A stretch of DNA of 64,000 bases from CAVQEK01 sp964596645 (GCA_964596645.1 CAZQVB010000002.1:62001-126000), one strand, 5' to 3'. Positions 8,858 through 18,574 are shown, counted from the stretch's first letter. Notes: a model not told the origin generated them from the sequence alone. A program made the numbers and translations.

Positions 8858-9406
8858 TCAGTTTTTCTTCAACCGCTTTTTCAGGTCGGCGAAGGTGGGC
8901 AACTCGGCATCTTTGAGCGAAACAATGGGCTTTGTGTTGCCCCAGTCGATGTTGAGGTCGGGGTCATTCCAGAGGATGCCACTCTCCGAATCTTTGTGGT
9001 AGTGCTGCGTACATTTGTAGAAGAAGATGCAATCGGTGAGGGTGAGAAAGCCATGCGCAAATCCTTCGGGTATATAAAGCATATTCTGCCGGTTGGCTTC
9101 GAGCAGTACGCTATAGCTCTTACCAAATGTAGGTGAGCCCGGGCGTATATCTACGGCTACATCCAGGGCTGTGCCGCTGATCACCCGCACCAGCTTTCCC
9201 TGGCTATGCGGCGCCTCCTGAAAGTGCAATCCGCGCAGTACGCCTTCAGTAGAAAACGACTGATTGTCCTGTACAAAGCGGTGTGGGAGGCCGGCATCGC
9301 GAAATCGTTTTTCGTGAAAGGCCTCAAAGAAAAATCCGCGTTCGTCGCTGTATACCGCCGGAACGATTTCCTTCAAACCTTCTATGCCGGTGTCAATGAT
9401 TTGCAT
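8858..9406 (-). CDS. rfbC: dTDP-4-dehydrorhamnose 3,5-epimerase
   Basis: A 182-residue cupin-fold enzyme that converts dTDP-4-dehydro-6-deoxyglucose to dTDP-4-dehydrorhamnose for rhamnose supply. Landmarks: GVLRGLHFQ with catalytic His61, then GKLVRVISG with Lys71, RPGSPTFGK, YIPEGFAHGF and the C-terminal WNDPDLNIDW. I chose the ATG giving MQIIDTGIEGLKEI because family similarity starts there; it overlaps the end of the upstream glycosyltransferase gene by 14 bp. rfbA, rfbB and rfbD are not in this window. Confidence 0.95.
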   Translation of the reverse strand: MQIIDTGIEGLKEIVPAVYSDERGFFFEAFHEKRFRDAGLPHRFVQDNQSFSTEGVLRGLHFQEAPHSQGKLVRVISGTALDVAVDIRPGSPTFGKSYSVLLEANRQNMLYIPEGFAHGFLTLTDCIFFYKCTQHYHKDSESGILWNDPDLNIDWGNTKPIVSLKDAELPTFADLKKRLKKN

Positions 9407-10514
9407 ATGCAGAAGAGTAGATATTGACAGATTCACTGTACTTGTTGATGATGATGCGCTCATCAAATTGTGCTTCCACCAATTTGCGGCTGTTTTCGCC
9501 CAGTGTACGGCGTTCGCTGGCGGAAAGCAGAAACAGTTGTTCCATCTTATCGGCCAGGTCAGTGGCACTTTTTGAGGCACACAGGTAGCCGTTGTATCGG
9601 TCGTGCACTATGCTGCGGCAGCCGGGCACATTTGTGGCAATCAGGGGCAAGCCCAGGCTGGCGGCCTCCAGCAGCGATCTCGGCGTGCCCTCCCTGTACG
9701 ACGGCAGCACCACACAATCGGCTTGCGACAGTACGGGTTGCACATCGTCGGTGGTGCCGAGGTAGTCGATACGCTTGTCGGTGATCCAGGCATCAATCAT
9801 TTTTTTGGGAATACCCCGCTTGTGCCTTTCATCTACCGGGCCCAGCACCTGAAAATGTGCATCTACACCGCGCGCTTTCAGCAGGCTCACGGCTTCTACA
9901 AACTCCAGTACGCCCTTGTCGTAGATAAGACGCGAGACAAGCAGAAAAGTAAATTTTTTGTCTGAACCACGCTCTGCAGGAATAAATTGTTGCAGGTTCA
10001 CGCCCGAGCCGGGAAGTAGGTCGCAGATGTGCTTGCGCACCAGCGATTTCTTTAGAAACAAATCCAGGTCCTCAGAATTTTGGAAAAAGATCTTCTTAGG
10101 AAAACGGAATGAAAAGCGATAGAGCGCCATGGCTATGCGTGCCGCCATATTTTTCTTTAGAAAGACCGTACCCAGGCCACACACATTGTTGATGACCGGT
10201 ATGCCCAGCATGCTGGCGGCTATTGTGCCGTATACGTTGGGCTTTATGGTAAAGTGCAAAATGATATCCGGCCTCAGCCGTTTGTATTTGCGGTAGAATT
10301 CGGCGATGAGAAGCGAATCTTTGATGGGATTTACGCCGCGGCTGTCCATCCGTACCGGTACATAGGTACAGCCCAGCGCTTTCAATTTGTCGGAAAACCT
10401 ATCTTGAGGGGCTATGGCCAGTACTTCGTGGCCTTGATCAATGAAAGATTTTACAAGACCTTTGCGGAAATTGTAAATATTCCATGAAGTATTCAGTACT
10501 ACAGCTATCTTCAT
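9393..10514 (-). CDS. Family 4 glycosyltransferase (GT-B fold)
   Basis: A 373-residue GT4 enzyme, first gene of the minus-strand exopolysaccharide operon. The N-terminal Rossmann half starts MKIAVVLNTSW; HFTIKPNVYGTIAA and NNVCGLGTVF resemble PglA/CapM-type N-acetylhexosaminyltransferases. The C-terminal donor-binding half has FLLVSRLIYDKGVLEFVEA, LPSYREGTPRSLLEA (E-x7-E motif) and LPLIATNVPGCRSIV. It would add a sugar to a lipid-linked intermediate on the cytoplasmic face. The exact donor is not deducible. Confidence 0.9.
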   Translation of the reverse strand: MKIAVVLNTSWNIYNFRKGLVKSFIDQGHEVLAIAPQDRFSDKLKALGCTYVPVRMDSRGVNPIKDSLLIAEFYRKYKRLRPDIILHFTIKPNVYGTIAASMLGIPVINNVCGLGTVFLKKNMAARIAMALYRFSFRFPKKIFFQNSEDLDLFLKKSLVRKHICDLLPGSGVNLQQFIPAERGSDKKFTFLLVSRLIYDKGVLEFVEAVSLLKARGVDAHFQVLGPVDERHKRGIPKKMIDAWITDKRIDYLGTTDDVQPVLSQADCVVLPSYREGTPRSLLEAASLGLPLIATNVPGCRSIVHDRYNGYLCASKSATDLADKMEQLFLLSASERRTLGENSRKLVEAQFDERIIINKYSESVNIYSSAYANH

Positions 10515-10672
10515 TCAGCAGGAGCTTCTTGGAACTGGCCTCAAAAAATTTGATCCTCAGTGGTTTAAAGGGCACAAATTAAGACAATAAAATTTAGAAG
10601 TTTCAGAACGAAAAAGGATAATTTTCGTCCGTAAAGCAGGCGTGCAAGTAAGCGTGCCATCAACCAAAAAGT

Positions 10673-11863
10673 ATGATAGAACCCATTTCAACAGACATTC
10701 AACAAGAGACAGCCATATTGGTGGCCATTGCCACCTTCGATCAGTCGGCCGAAAAAGTACAGGAATACATCGATGAGCTGGAATTTCTGGCCAGCACACT
10801 CGGTGTAGAAACCGTAGGCCGCTTCACACAAAAAATTGACAAACCGGATCCCCGCACTTTTGTGCGCAAAGGTAAAGCCGAGGAAATACGCGAATATGTA
10901 CGCGCCAAAGAGGTAGATCTTGTCATCTTCGACGACGACCTGAGCCCCTCACAGTTGCGCAACCTGGAGCAATTGTTCAAATGCCGCATCTACGACCGCA
11001 GCCTGCTCATCCTCGATATATTCTTGCAGCGCGCACAAACGGCCCAGGCCAAAACGCAGGTGGAGCTGGCGCGATATCAATATTTAATGCCCCGCCTCAC
11101 ACGCATGTGGACGCACCTTGAGCGGCAGCGCGGCGGCACCGGCACGAGAGGTGGCGCGGGCGAAAAGGAGATTGAGACCGATAAAAGGATGATCCGCGAC
11201 CAGATCAGCGTGTTGAAGGGGCGGTTGGAAAAAATAAATAAACAAAACATTACGCAGCGAAAGTCACGCGCCAATATTGTACGTGTATCGCTGGTAGGCT
11301 ATACCAATGTGGGCAAATCTACGCTCATGAACCTGCTGAGCAAGTCCAACGTGCATGCTGAAGACAAGCTATTTGCCACCGTAGACGCCACCGTGCGCAA
11401 GGTGGTGATCGACCGCATTCCCTTCCTGCTCTCCGATACCGTTGGCTTCATCAGAAAACTGCCCCACCACCTGATAGAGTCATTCAAATCTACGCTGGAT
11501 GAGGTGGCTGAGTCGGATATTCTTTTGCATGTGGTGGATATCTCGCACCCATCGTATCAAGACCAGATGGAAGTGGTAGAAACCACACTGCGCGATATCG
11601 GGGCCGGCGATAAGCCCACCATCCTGGTGTTCAACAAGATGGACAGAATAAAAAGTGACCCGGAGTATGCCGACGAAGAGGGCAACTTCTCTCTGGAGCG
11701 CCTGCAAGAGTCACTGATGCACCAGGCCGGCCGGCAAGATAATGTGTACATATCGGCGGCCAACAAGCAGAACATCGATGAGTTGCGCGAGAAGCTGATA
11801 GAAAAAGTAAAGGCCCGCCACTTTGTCATTTATCCCAACTACCTCGACCATCAGGTGTATTAA
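10673..11863 (+). CDS. hflX: GTPase HflX
   Basis: A 396-residue ribosome-associated GTPase that splits or rescues stalled and heat-damaged ribosomes. The N-terminal HflX domain carries RTFVRKGKAEEI and FDDDLSPSQLRNLE; a helical linker with the conserved PRLTRMWTHLERQRGGTG segment follows. The G domain has G1 GYTNVGKST (209-217), G3 DTVGF and G4 NKMD. Length and order match the family. It is divergent from the upstream GT4 gene and convergent with menC. Confidence 0.96.
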   Translation: MIEPISTDIQQETAILVAIATFDQSAEKVQEYIDELEFLASTLGVETVGRFTQKIDKPDPRTFVRKGKAEEIREYVRAKEVDLVIFDDDLSPSQLRNLEQLFKCRIYDRSLLILDIFLQRAQTAQAKTQVELARYQYLMPRLTRMWTHLERQRGGTGTRGGAGEKEIETDKRMIRDQISVLKGRLEKINKQNITQRKSRANIVRVSLVGYTNVGKSTLMNLLSKSNVHAEDKLFATVDATVRKVVIDRIPFLLSDTVGFIRKLPHHLIESFKSTLDEVAESDILLHVVDISHPSYQDQMEVVETTLRDIGAGDKPTILVFNKMDRIKSDPEYADEEGNFSLERLQESLMHQAGRQDNVYISAANKQNIDELREKLIEKVKARHFVIYPNYLDHQVY

Positions 11864-11996
11864 TTGGCTCTCTACTGGCTCCGGCCACAACGGATGTGAA
11901 AAAAGGCCATCACGCTATGGACAGGCACTAGCGCATATGTAGACTGCAATTGCATCAGTAAGAAGCGCACCAATACACCCATTTGTGCCATCCTCA

Positions 11997-13079
11997 TTAA
12001 TCCTGCGCCAAGGTGCTGAAATCCCATTGGCCCTGGTGACAGTGGTATAATGCGCCTCGATGTATGTAAAGCGGAGAGGCAATGTTGTTTTCAAACAAGC
12101 CTCCGGTGCCCAGTCCGTGTATGTGTCGACTGTCCATCTCGGCGGTGAATTGTGCTATGGCATTCAGGCCAATATTGCTCTCCAATGCAGAGGTGATCCA
12201 CCAGCCAATATTGCGGGCCTCTGCCAGTGCTATCCATTCTCGTGTGGCATGCAGTCCACCGAGCAGTGTAGGCTTCAGTATGATAAAGGGAGGTTTCACG
12301 TCATTCAGCAAGGCTGCTTTTTCTTCATGGGTTTCTACGCCTATCAATTCCTCGTCCAGTGCGATGGGTATCGGCGAGGTGCGGCAAAGATTGGCCATTT
12401 CATCGGCCTGCCCGGCTCGCAGCGGTTGCTCAATGGAGTGTATGCCAAATGCGGCAAAAGCATTCAATATGTCCAATGCTTCTGACGGGCTAAAGGCACC
12501 ATTGGCATCAAGGCGCAGCGTGATGTCCGGCCCGTACTCTGCGCGTATGTATCGCAGCAGCTCCAGTTCCACTTCCGCATCGAGCGCGCCTACTTTCAGT
12601 TTTATCACACTATAGCCGGCATTTATTTTTTCATCGATCTGCTTTTTCATAAAGCCGGCGTCGCCCATCCACACCAGGCCGTTGATGGCTATGCCTTGTT
12701 CTGCTTGAGAGAATGCGTTGCGAAATAAAACCTGACGACCGCCGGCATGTAAATCCTGCAGGGCAGTTTCCAGAGCAAACCGCAGAGCGGGAAACTGCAC
12801 CGGTACAAAAGCGCTCACCAAGGAGGGAATTTGGGCATGCTCAAAGTCTATCTCACTTTCTTGCAAGGCCTCCAGCGTGCTTCGCAGTTGCATTTCGAGG
12901 TGTGGCACGTGGTCGGGACTCAGGCCGGGCAGGGGCCCGCATTCACCATAGCCGCATGCGCCATTTTCATCTTTCAACATCACTATAAAGCTATCTTTGC
13001 TCTTGAGCACTCCGCGAGATGTGCCGGCATCGAAGGTGAAGCGCAGGGTGTGTTTTTTATAACTGGTTCTGATTTGCAT
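11997..13079 (-). CDS. menC: o-Succinylbenzoate synthase (enolase superfamily), menaquinone biosynthesis
   Basis: A 360-residue enolase-superfamily enzyme. Catalytic landmarks: IKLKVG (KxK acid/base pair), LRLDANGAF (first metal Asp), IEQPL (second metal Glu), IALDEEL (third metal Asp) and ILKPTLLGG (second catalytic Lys). This set and the KPTLLGG form fit MenC, which dehydrates SHCHC to o-succinylbenzoate, more than dipeptide epimerases. The start is the ATG giving MQIRTSYKKH; a GTG three codons upstream is possible. No other men genes are nearby. Confidence 0.87.
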   Translation of the reverse strand: MQIRTSYKKHTLRFTFDAGTSRGVLKSKDSFIVMLKDENGACGYGECGPLPGLSPDHVPHLEMQLRSTLEALQESEIDFEHAQIPSLVSAFVPVQFPALRFALETALQDLHAGGRQVLFRNAFSQAEQGIAINGLVWMGDAGFMKKQIDEKINAGYSVIKLKVGALDAEVELELLRYIRAEYGPDITLRLDANGAFSPSEALDILNAFAAFGIHSIEQPLRAGQADEMANLCRTSPIPIALDEELIGVETHEEKAALLNDVKPPFIILKPTLLGGLHATREWIALAEARNIGWWITSALESNIGLNAIAQFTAEMDSRHIHGLGTGGLFENNIASPLYIHRGALYHCHQGQWDFSTLAQD

Positions 13080-13215
13080 AAGTGCCACTGGTTTCCGGGT
13101 GGAAATTTACCAATTAAATTGAACCTCGGGGGGCAGCTATGGCAGGCATTGCAGGTTGTAATGCGGCACACTTCCATCCGCTATTGTTACTTTTGCGGCT
13201 GGTAAATAATCCTGC

Positions 13216-14418
13216 ATGGGCGATCACACTATAGAGGCGTATGACTATCCGCTTACTGAGGCAAGAATTGCAAAATTCCCACTAGAGCAACGCGATGCGT
13301 CCAAGCTGCTGTGTTGGCGCAATGGAGACATTTCTCATCGATTTTTTCGTGAAGTGCCCGAGCTCCTGCCCGCTCAGTCTTTGTGCGTTTTCAACGACAC
13401 ACGGGTGATTCCGGCCAGGCTTATCTTTCAGAAAGCGACAGGTGCGATCATAGAGATTTTCCTGCTCGACCCGTTGTTGCCGTCTGTAGAGGTAGAGCAG
13501 GCCATGCAGGCCACGTCTGGCTGCGTATGGAAGTGCCTGATTGGCAATAAAAAACGCTGGAAAAACAATGAGCCGCTGCAATTGCATGAAGCAAGTGAGG
13601 GCGTCAGCTCCGGCCTCACTGCAGCCTACCACGATCGTGAGCGCGATTTGATACAATTCACCTGGACGGGTGACAAAAAGTTTGTGGAAGTAGTAGATGC
13701 GGCCGGCCACACACCGTTGCCGCCTTACCTGCACCGGCAGGTTGCGGAGAGTGATAAATTGCGCTATCAGACGATATACTCCCGGCATCAGGGGGCAGTG
13801 GCGGCTCCTACGGCCGGCCTGCACTTTACCGAGCCGGTGCTCCAAGAAATGGAAAGAAAAGGCATCCAACGCGATTTCGTCACTCTACATGTGGGGGCAG
13901 GTACTTTTCGGCCGGTGCAGGTAAGCGAGTATACGCAGCATCACATGCACAGCGAGCAAGTAGTGCTCACCAAGGCCCTGGTGGATAAATTGAGCCAATT
14001 TCGTGAAAGGGTGATTGCTGTGGGCACAACCTCCATGCGCACGCTGGAAAGCGCTTATTGGTACGGCGTGCAGTTGCTCACAGGCGGCAACAGCCGCTTT
14101 GTCATCGACAAACTGCAGCCCTACGCGATACCACCGGAGTCCTTGCCATCGAGAATGGAAGCCTTTCTGGCCATTGCTGCATTCATGGAGCAACAAGGGC
14201 TGGAAAAGCTGGGAGGCAGCACCGAAATATTTATTTATCCGGGGTATGACTTTCGGGTCGTCGATGGCTTGATCACCAATTTTCACCTTCCCAAATCTAC
14301 CTTGCTGTTGTTGATAGCGGCTTTTACCCGTGGCGACTGGCGTAGAATATACGACGAGGCGCTGGCCGCGGATTACCGCTTTCTCAGCTATGGCGATTCT
14401 TCGCTTTTGCTGCGCTGA
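13216..14418 (+). CDS. queA: S-adenosylmethionine:tRNA ribosyltransferase-isomerase
   Basis: A 400-residue QueA, which adds the cyclopentenediol-forming ribosyl group from SAM to preQ1 at tRNA position 34 on the way to queuosine. Family motifs: YDYPLTEARIAKFPLEQRD at the N-terminus, FNDTRVIPARL, AAPTAGLHFT, VTLHVGAGTF and AVGTTSMRTLES, ending with TNFHLPKSTLLLL. The Bacteroidota length and the insertion with WKCLIGNKKRWKN are normal. Divergent from menC with a 136-bp gap. Confidence 0.97.
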   Translation: MGDHTIEAYDYPLTEARIAKFPLEQRDASKLLCWRNGDISHRFFREVPELLPAQSLCVFNDTRVIPARLIFQKATGAIIEIFLLDPLLPSVEVEQAMQATSGCVWKCLIGNKKRWKNNEPLQLHEASEGVSSGLTAAYHDRERDLIQFTWTGDKKFVEVVDAAGHTPLPPYLHRQVAESDKLRYQTIYSRHQGAVAAPTAGLHFTEPVLQEMERKGIQRDFVTLHVGAGTFRPVQVSEYTQHHMHSEQVVLTKALVDKLSQFRERVIAVGTTSMRTLESAYWYGVQLLTGGNSRFVIDKLQPYAIPPESLPSRMEAFLAIAAFMEQQGLEKLGGSTEIFIYPGYDFRVVDGLITNFHLPKSTLLLLIAAFTRGDWRRIYDEALAADYRFLSYGDSSLLLR

Positions 14419-14595
14419 AATGGTACAGCAAATGTTCGATTTCGTGCACATATGCTCCTGCGCTCTTTCTAGTTATAGGGATGACGTGGCGCATACGCGT
14501 TGCGGCTCTTTTGGCACGGCAGTTGGAATTAGGCTGGCAAAGTGGAGTTTTCATTATTTTGTATTTCCATTATTCATAAACCTTTATCTATAGTC

Positions 14596-14784
14596 ATGCC
14601 TTCCAAAGCATTATCACGATCATCAGACAAAATGATAGCCGGCGTATGTGGCGGCATAGCCGAGTGGCTGGGCTGGGATCCTACACTGGTCCGCATTCTT
14701 TATGTAGTGGTGTCAGTAGTCAGTGTCGCCTTTCCCGGCATCCTGGCCTACATTATATTGTGGATGATCATGCCTCGGGCCTGA
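14596..14784 (+). CDS. PspC-domain small membrane protein
   Basis: A 62-residue single-domain PspC protein. It shows the family core: KMIAGVCGGIAEWLGWDPTLVRILYV, followed by one hydrophobic helix (VVVSVVSVAFPGILAYIILWMIMP). Family members are linked to phage-shock and envelope-stress responses, but stand-alone short forms in Bacteroidota have no established job. The start ATG is where conservation begins. The 256 bp after the gene hold nothing I recognise. Confidence 0.88.
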   Translation: MPSKALSRSSDKMIAGVCGGIAEWLGWDPTLVRILYVVVSVVSVAFPGILAYIILWMIMPRA

Positions 14785-15040
14785 TCATTTGCTTGCTGGT
14801 CAGTGTGCGCAATGACAGCTTCGCAATGTTGTCATTGCCAGCAGGTGGCACAGCGCTAAGTACCCAGTCAAAATTCATTGACCGCGAGCTGGCGTTCCAG
14901 CAGCTCGTGTAAAGGGCGCAGTCTCCACCAATCATTCTGTTTGAAAAACTTGGCCAGAGGATCCATCTGAATGCTTCCTCAAAAAATGTTCGTTCTCCAA
15001 TCACGCAGGCCGGATTCTTATTGGCGATTCACTTCTGCCT

Positions 15041-16027
15041 TTATAAGGCAGTCAACACGTCGGCCAGCCGCTCTATTTGTTCTTTGGAGGAGGTGGGATA
15101 ATTGGCAATTGTGATCAATCCTGTGCCGGACGCTGTGGTGGTGAGGTTTACCTTAAAATGATTGGCAGCCAGCGCACTTTCAATCTTTTCCACATCACCT
15201 TTCAGCGTGGCGGCAAAAACATATTTCGAAAGCAAATGCTTTGCGTAGCCGGGCGGGTTCAGCAGCGCACATTGGCCGGGGATGGCACGCAATACGGCGC
15301 TTTTATAGTTGGTCTCCCGGTTGATCTGTTCCAGTCCTTTAAAAACCCAGTCGCCAGACACTTTGGCCAGCGTGTACAATTCCAGTGGGGAAAGATCGCT
15401 GATGAAGCTGCCGTCCCAATATGACAGATCAATCCATTCTTTTTTCACAAAAGCCACATAAAAGTGAAACGGCAGCCCCATTGCAGCATTCACATGGAAA
15501 AAGAGCATATCGGGCAACGTGATATTGGCAGGCACATTGGTGACCGACTGGCTCAGGTTTACGGCCAGAAGCTGGTCGCTTTTGCCAAGGCGCTCGAAAG
15601 GGAAGTGCAGGCCAACTTCCGGGTCGTCGGCATTGATGATGAGCAGGTCGCTTTCTATTGAAAACACATCAGCCACACCTTCTTTGGGATCGTACCAGGG
15701 CTTGGTGCTCACTTGCTTATCCTGGGCCAGCTCCCTATGATGCACTTCGTGCATGGCGGTGTGGTTGGCAAAGTGAATGCGCCTGACACCGGCGGTGTTG
15801 AAAAAAAATTTTGTCAGTAGTTCGTACTGCCGCAGCAGCACCATTTCATATGCATCGGGCAGGTTCATCAGATGACGAAAATTATCGTTGGCCTCCTGGA
15901 ACAGCGATTGATAGGCCTTAGAGCCAGGTGCTGTATCGGCCTGAGTACGCATGGCCTGCCGCAGGTGGTCATCTACAGTGAAGTACAGCGCACCAGGCCG
16001 AGTGGTTAGGACTACTTTGTGGTTCAT
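15041..16027 (-). CDS. Class V aminotransferase-fold protein lacking the expected catalytic lysine (pseudoenzyme candidate)
   Basis: A 328-residue protein that aligns by eye with the SerC-like class V PLP enzymes of Bacteroidota: the N-terminal RPGALYFTVDDHLRQAM matches the family's PGPSxLYFTV opening, and HVNAAMGLP (178-186) matches the SVQKxFGLP segment that carries the Schiff-base lysine. Here that lysine position is Ala181. The usual SSATEIWER and HNETSSG cofactor segments also appear replaced (RQYELLTKF, INADDPEVG). The reading frame is intact and full length, so it looks like a retained non-catalytic paralogue. The start is the ATG giving MNHKVVLTTRPG. Function unknown. The alignment is from memory of the family. 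Confidence 0.7.
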   Translation of the reverse strand: MNHKVVLTTRPGALYFTVDDHLRQAMRTQADTAPGSKAYQSLFQEANDNFRHLMNLPDAYEMVLLRQYELLTKFFFNTAGVRRIHFANHTAMHEVHHRELAQDKQVSTKPWYDPKEGVADVFSIESDLLIINADDPEVGLHFPFERLGKSDQLLAVNLSQSVTNVPANITLPDMLFFHVNAAMGLPFHFYVAFVKKEWIDLSYWDGSFISDLSPLELYTLAKVSGDWVFKGLEQINRETNYKSAVLRAIPGQCALLNPPGYAKHLLSKYVFAATLKGDVEKIESALAANHFKVNLTTTASGTGLITIANYPTSSKEQIERLADVLTAL

Positions 16028-16198
16028 GTGGAGGAATGAAAAGATACGTGCACAAAATGTAAGCAGCGGGTTGCTAAAAAGTTCTTTTGCCGGCAGAAAA
16101 GTTTTTAGACCTCTTTGGTGTACAGAGGGTAGTTCCAACCCGCCATGTCGATGCTGTAGACGAATGTGCCAAATGCCGCGCTTCCCGCCCGGCATGGT

Positions 16199-17998
16199 TT
16201 ACTTTACTGCGGCATCATTATCAATGATGCCCATTTTCTCCATAAGAAACGTGGCATTTTTATTTTGCGACACACCCTTCTTCAGCTTGTAGTCGAAGTA
16301 CAGGTTGTTTTCTTCCATCACACTTTCGAAGCAGTAGTTGTGCACTTTACCGGCCATGGTGTCGGCCATATCGGTCAGTTGCAGGTCGTGCGTGGCCATC
16401 ACCGTGAGGCAGCCTATCTCAGACAGCCTGCGCACCAATGCACGACTGCCCTGCAGCTTGTCATCGCTGTTAGTACCGCGCAGTACCTCATCGAGCAGCA
16501 CCAGTGCATTTTCATTTTCCCGTACACCTTGCAGTATATGCTGAAGCTTTTTCAGTTCGGCAAAGAACAGCGACTCGTTTTCCAGCAATGAGTCGGTCTG
16601 CCGAAGGGAGGTATATATGTGCAGTGGAGTACAGGAAAACTGCCGCGCGCATACGGGTGCTCCCAGCCGGGCGAGCAGCACATTCACGCCCATGGTGCGC
16701 AAGAAGGTGCTCTTTCCCGACATATTGGAGCCGGTGATGATGATGAGGTTTGCGCCAGATCCAAGGTCAATATCATTGCTCACACGATTGCCGGGTGCAA
16801 TGATGGGATGCGCCATGCCGGTGGCTGCTATCCGCGCCGGGCCATTCAGAATGGTGGGGAAGGCATAGCCGGGGTAGTTGTAGGCAAACGTGCCCAGCGA
16901 CACGTAACACTCGGCATCTGCCAGCAGCGCAAACCAGGCTTCCACCGTGGCGGAATTGCGCTTTTTCCATTTCTCCAGCATATAAATGCACTGCAGGTCG
17001 TAAGCCATCAGGCCGTTGAGGAAAAGTGCCATGAAGGCATTGAGCCGCTGATCGAACATGGCGCCGATGCGTGCCAGCTGGCTCAGCTGCTTATGGGCCT
17101 CACCACTTACCGCATGTATTCGCTTTAGTTCAGTCGATTTTACTTCCGTACGGCCGATTTCATCAAACATTTTAGCACAGGCGTCGAAGGATCTTAAATG
17201 GTCGGACACCAATTGATGCGATGCCTTTATGGGTTTGAAATACATGCCCACCACCGAAAAGTTGATAAGAACTGAGAAGATGAAAAGGCCATAGTAGCCA
17301 GTGATGATGCCGAGCAGGAGCGAGGCCAGGGCCAATGCAGGCAGCGCAATGCGCAGGATTAAAAAGAGGGTTTTTTCAGTAAAAAAGTTTTGCTGCTTTG
17401 TCCAGGAGTGAAAAGCCCCAAAGTTAGGTTGCTCCTTGAGCAGTGGCATGCCGAGAGCCATCATACGCTGGCGCAGCTCCACGTGGCCGGCCATTTCCTT
17501 CACCGCCGACTGCCGGGCAAGAATCTCGTCTTTCCAGTGTGGAAGGCGCTTGAGCAATTGGGCGAGGCGCTCCTGGCCCACCAGGCTCATGGTGCGGTTG
17601 AGCACATGGTATATGCTTCCTTTGCCAAATACATCCAGATCATTGTGGTAAGCTTCATTGCTGGAGTACCCGGCGCCATCGTACCACATCGAGTGGTGAA
17701 AGCCAAGTACATCCAGCTCGTTTTCGTTGATGGTGACCAGATTGTGAAAAAAACGACGCTGCTCAGCAACGCGGCTATGGTACTGCATAAGCAGAAAAAA
17801 GCCGATCAGAATGCATGCTCCGACGACCAACAAAATCCAAAGATCGAGCCTGATGCCCAAATAAAGTAATACACAGGCAGCAATGAAGACAAACAAACGC
17901 AACCAGCTGATCCACCAAAACAAGCGCGAAAGCCGCGTTTTTTGCTCCAAAAATTGAGTGGCACGCGTGCGGTAAAAGTCTTTGAGAACAGGATCCAT
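16199..17998 (-). CDS. Membrane-anchored MutS-family ATPase
   Basis: A 599-residue protein with a MutS-type C-terminal ATPase: Walker A GSNMSGKST (423-431), Walker B LVLLDEVLRGTNSDD (about 500), VMATHDLQL (H-loop), and the lever/core helical region before it. It lacks the N-terminal mismatch-recognition domain (no FxE). Instead there are two predicted membrane helices near residues 27-70 (WLRLFVFIAACVLLYLGIRL, LWILLVVGACILIGFFLL) and another hydrophobic pair near 205-250. This is not MutS1 or the Smr-bearing MutS2. The substrate is unknown. It lies 171 bp upstream of the PLP-fold gene on the same strand. Confidence 0.85.
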   Translation of the reverse strand: MDPVLKDFYRTRATQFLEQKTRLSRLFWWISWLRLFVFIAACVLLYLGIRLDLWILLVVGACILIGFFLLMQYHSRVAEQRRFFHNLVTINENELDVLGFHHSMWYDGAGYSSNEAYHNDLDVFGKGSIYHVLNRTMSLVGQERLAQLLKRLPHWKDEILARQSAVKEMAGHVELRQRMMALGMPLLKEQPNFGAFHSWTKQQNFFTEKTLFLILRIALPALALASLLLGIITGYYGLFIFSVLINFSVVGMYFKPIKASHQLVSDHLRSFDACAKMFDEIGRTEVKSTELKRIHAVSGEAHKQLSQLARIGAMFDQRLNAFMALFLNGLMAYDLQCIYMLEKWKKRNSATVEAWFALLADAECYVSLGTFAYNYPGYAFPTILNGPARIAATGMAHPIIAPGNRVSNDIDLGSGANLIIITGSNMSGKSTFLRTMGVNVLLARLGAPVCARQFSCTPLHIYTSLRQTDSLLENESLFFAELKKLQHILQGVRENENALVLLDEVLRGTNSDDKLQGSRALVRRLSEIGCLTVMATHDLQLTDMADTMAGKVHNYCFESVMEENNLYFDYKLKKGVSQNKNATFLMEKMGIIDNDAAVK

Positions 17999-18211
17999 AG
18001 GTTGGGTAAATGTATGCGCGATACAGGCAATGGGCTACAGCATTTGTTGGCTACATTGTTTCACCTCCACTGTGCGGCAAATGTGTACATATAGATTTGA
18101 TCAGGCAAAAGGCAAGATATTTTTCTTAGTCCCGAGGCGATGAATATCTGAGATGGCCAGAGAGAGGTGGGGGTTTGCATTCGGAGAATGAGGAAAGGCA
18201 AGCGCGTGGAG

Positions 18212-18574
18212 TTAATCGTTGCATCGCGCAAAAGACTCTGTTTCGGTGAAGTATATGCTGAAATCTGCTAGGCCGCGTTTTTTCTCAAAAGCGATGCTAA
18301 AGTCGGCAAAGGCTTTTTTGTCTGTGAAATGCCACAAGCCTTCGCGGTCAGCAAAGAGTCTGTCTTCGGCTTTGTAGATGATGATGTCAGAAAATGCCTT
18401 AGACTCTTCCAGGTATACCTTAAAGTCGGCCTGGCGTGGGTCTTTCTCCAGATATACCGCCCCGAACAGTTTGCAGAAATTTACTTGCCTCGGATGAGAA
18501 GCAGGGGCATACGCAGGCACCGACAGTATCACTGCCAATGCCGCGCATACACCTCTTAATTTTCTGTAGTGCAT
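18212..18574 (-). CDS. Small secreted protein with ADFxxY/FADF repeats (DUF6150-like)
   Basis: A 120-residue protein with a signal peptide (MHYRKLRGVCAALAVILSVPAYA) and a mature part built of short repeated beta-type motifs: FGAVYLEKDPRQADFKVYLEE, IIIYKAEDRLFADREGLWHF, KAFADFSIAFE and GLADFSIYFTE (consensus xxADFxxYxxE). It resembles the DUF6150 group of Bacteroidota; this match is from memory. Its ATG shares one base with the tpiA stop codon (TAATG), so the two are translationally coupled. Function unknown. Confidence 0.65.
   Translation of the reverse strand: MHYRKLRGVCAALAVILSVPAYAPASHPRQVNFCKLFGAVYLEKDPRQADFKVYLEESKAFSDIIIYKAEDRLFADREGLWHFTDKKAFADFSIAFEKKRGLADFSIYFTETESFARCND

Noticed and set aside
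12082..12615. Long plus-strand frames opposite menC, and similar long frames opposite wzc-like, mutS-like and HK genes
   Set aside because: They are antisense shadows of strongly conserved genes and have low-complexity composition.
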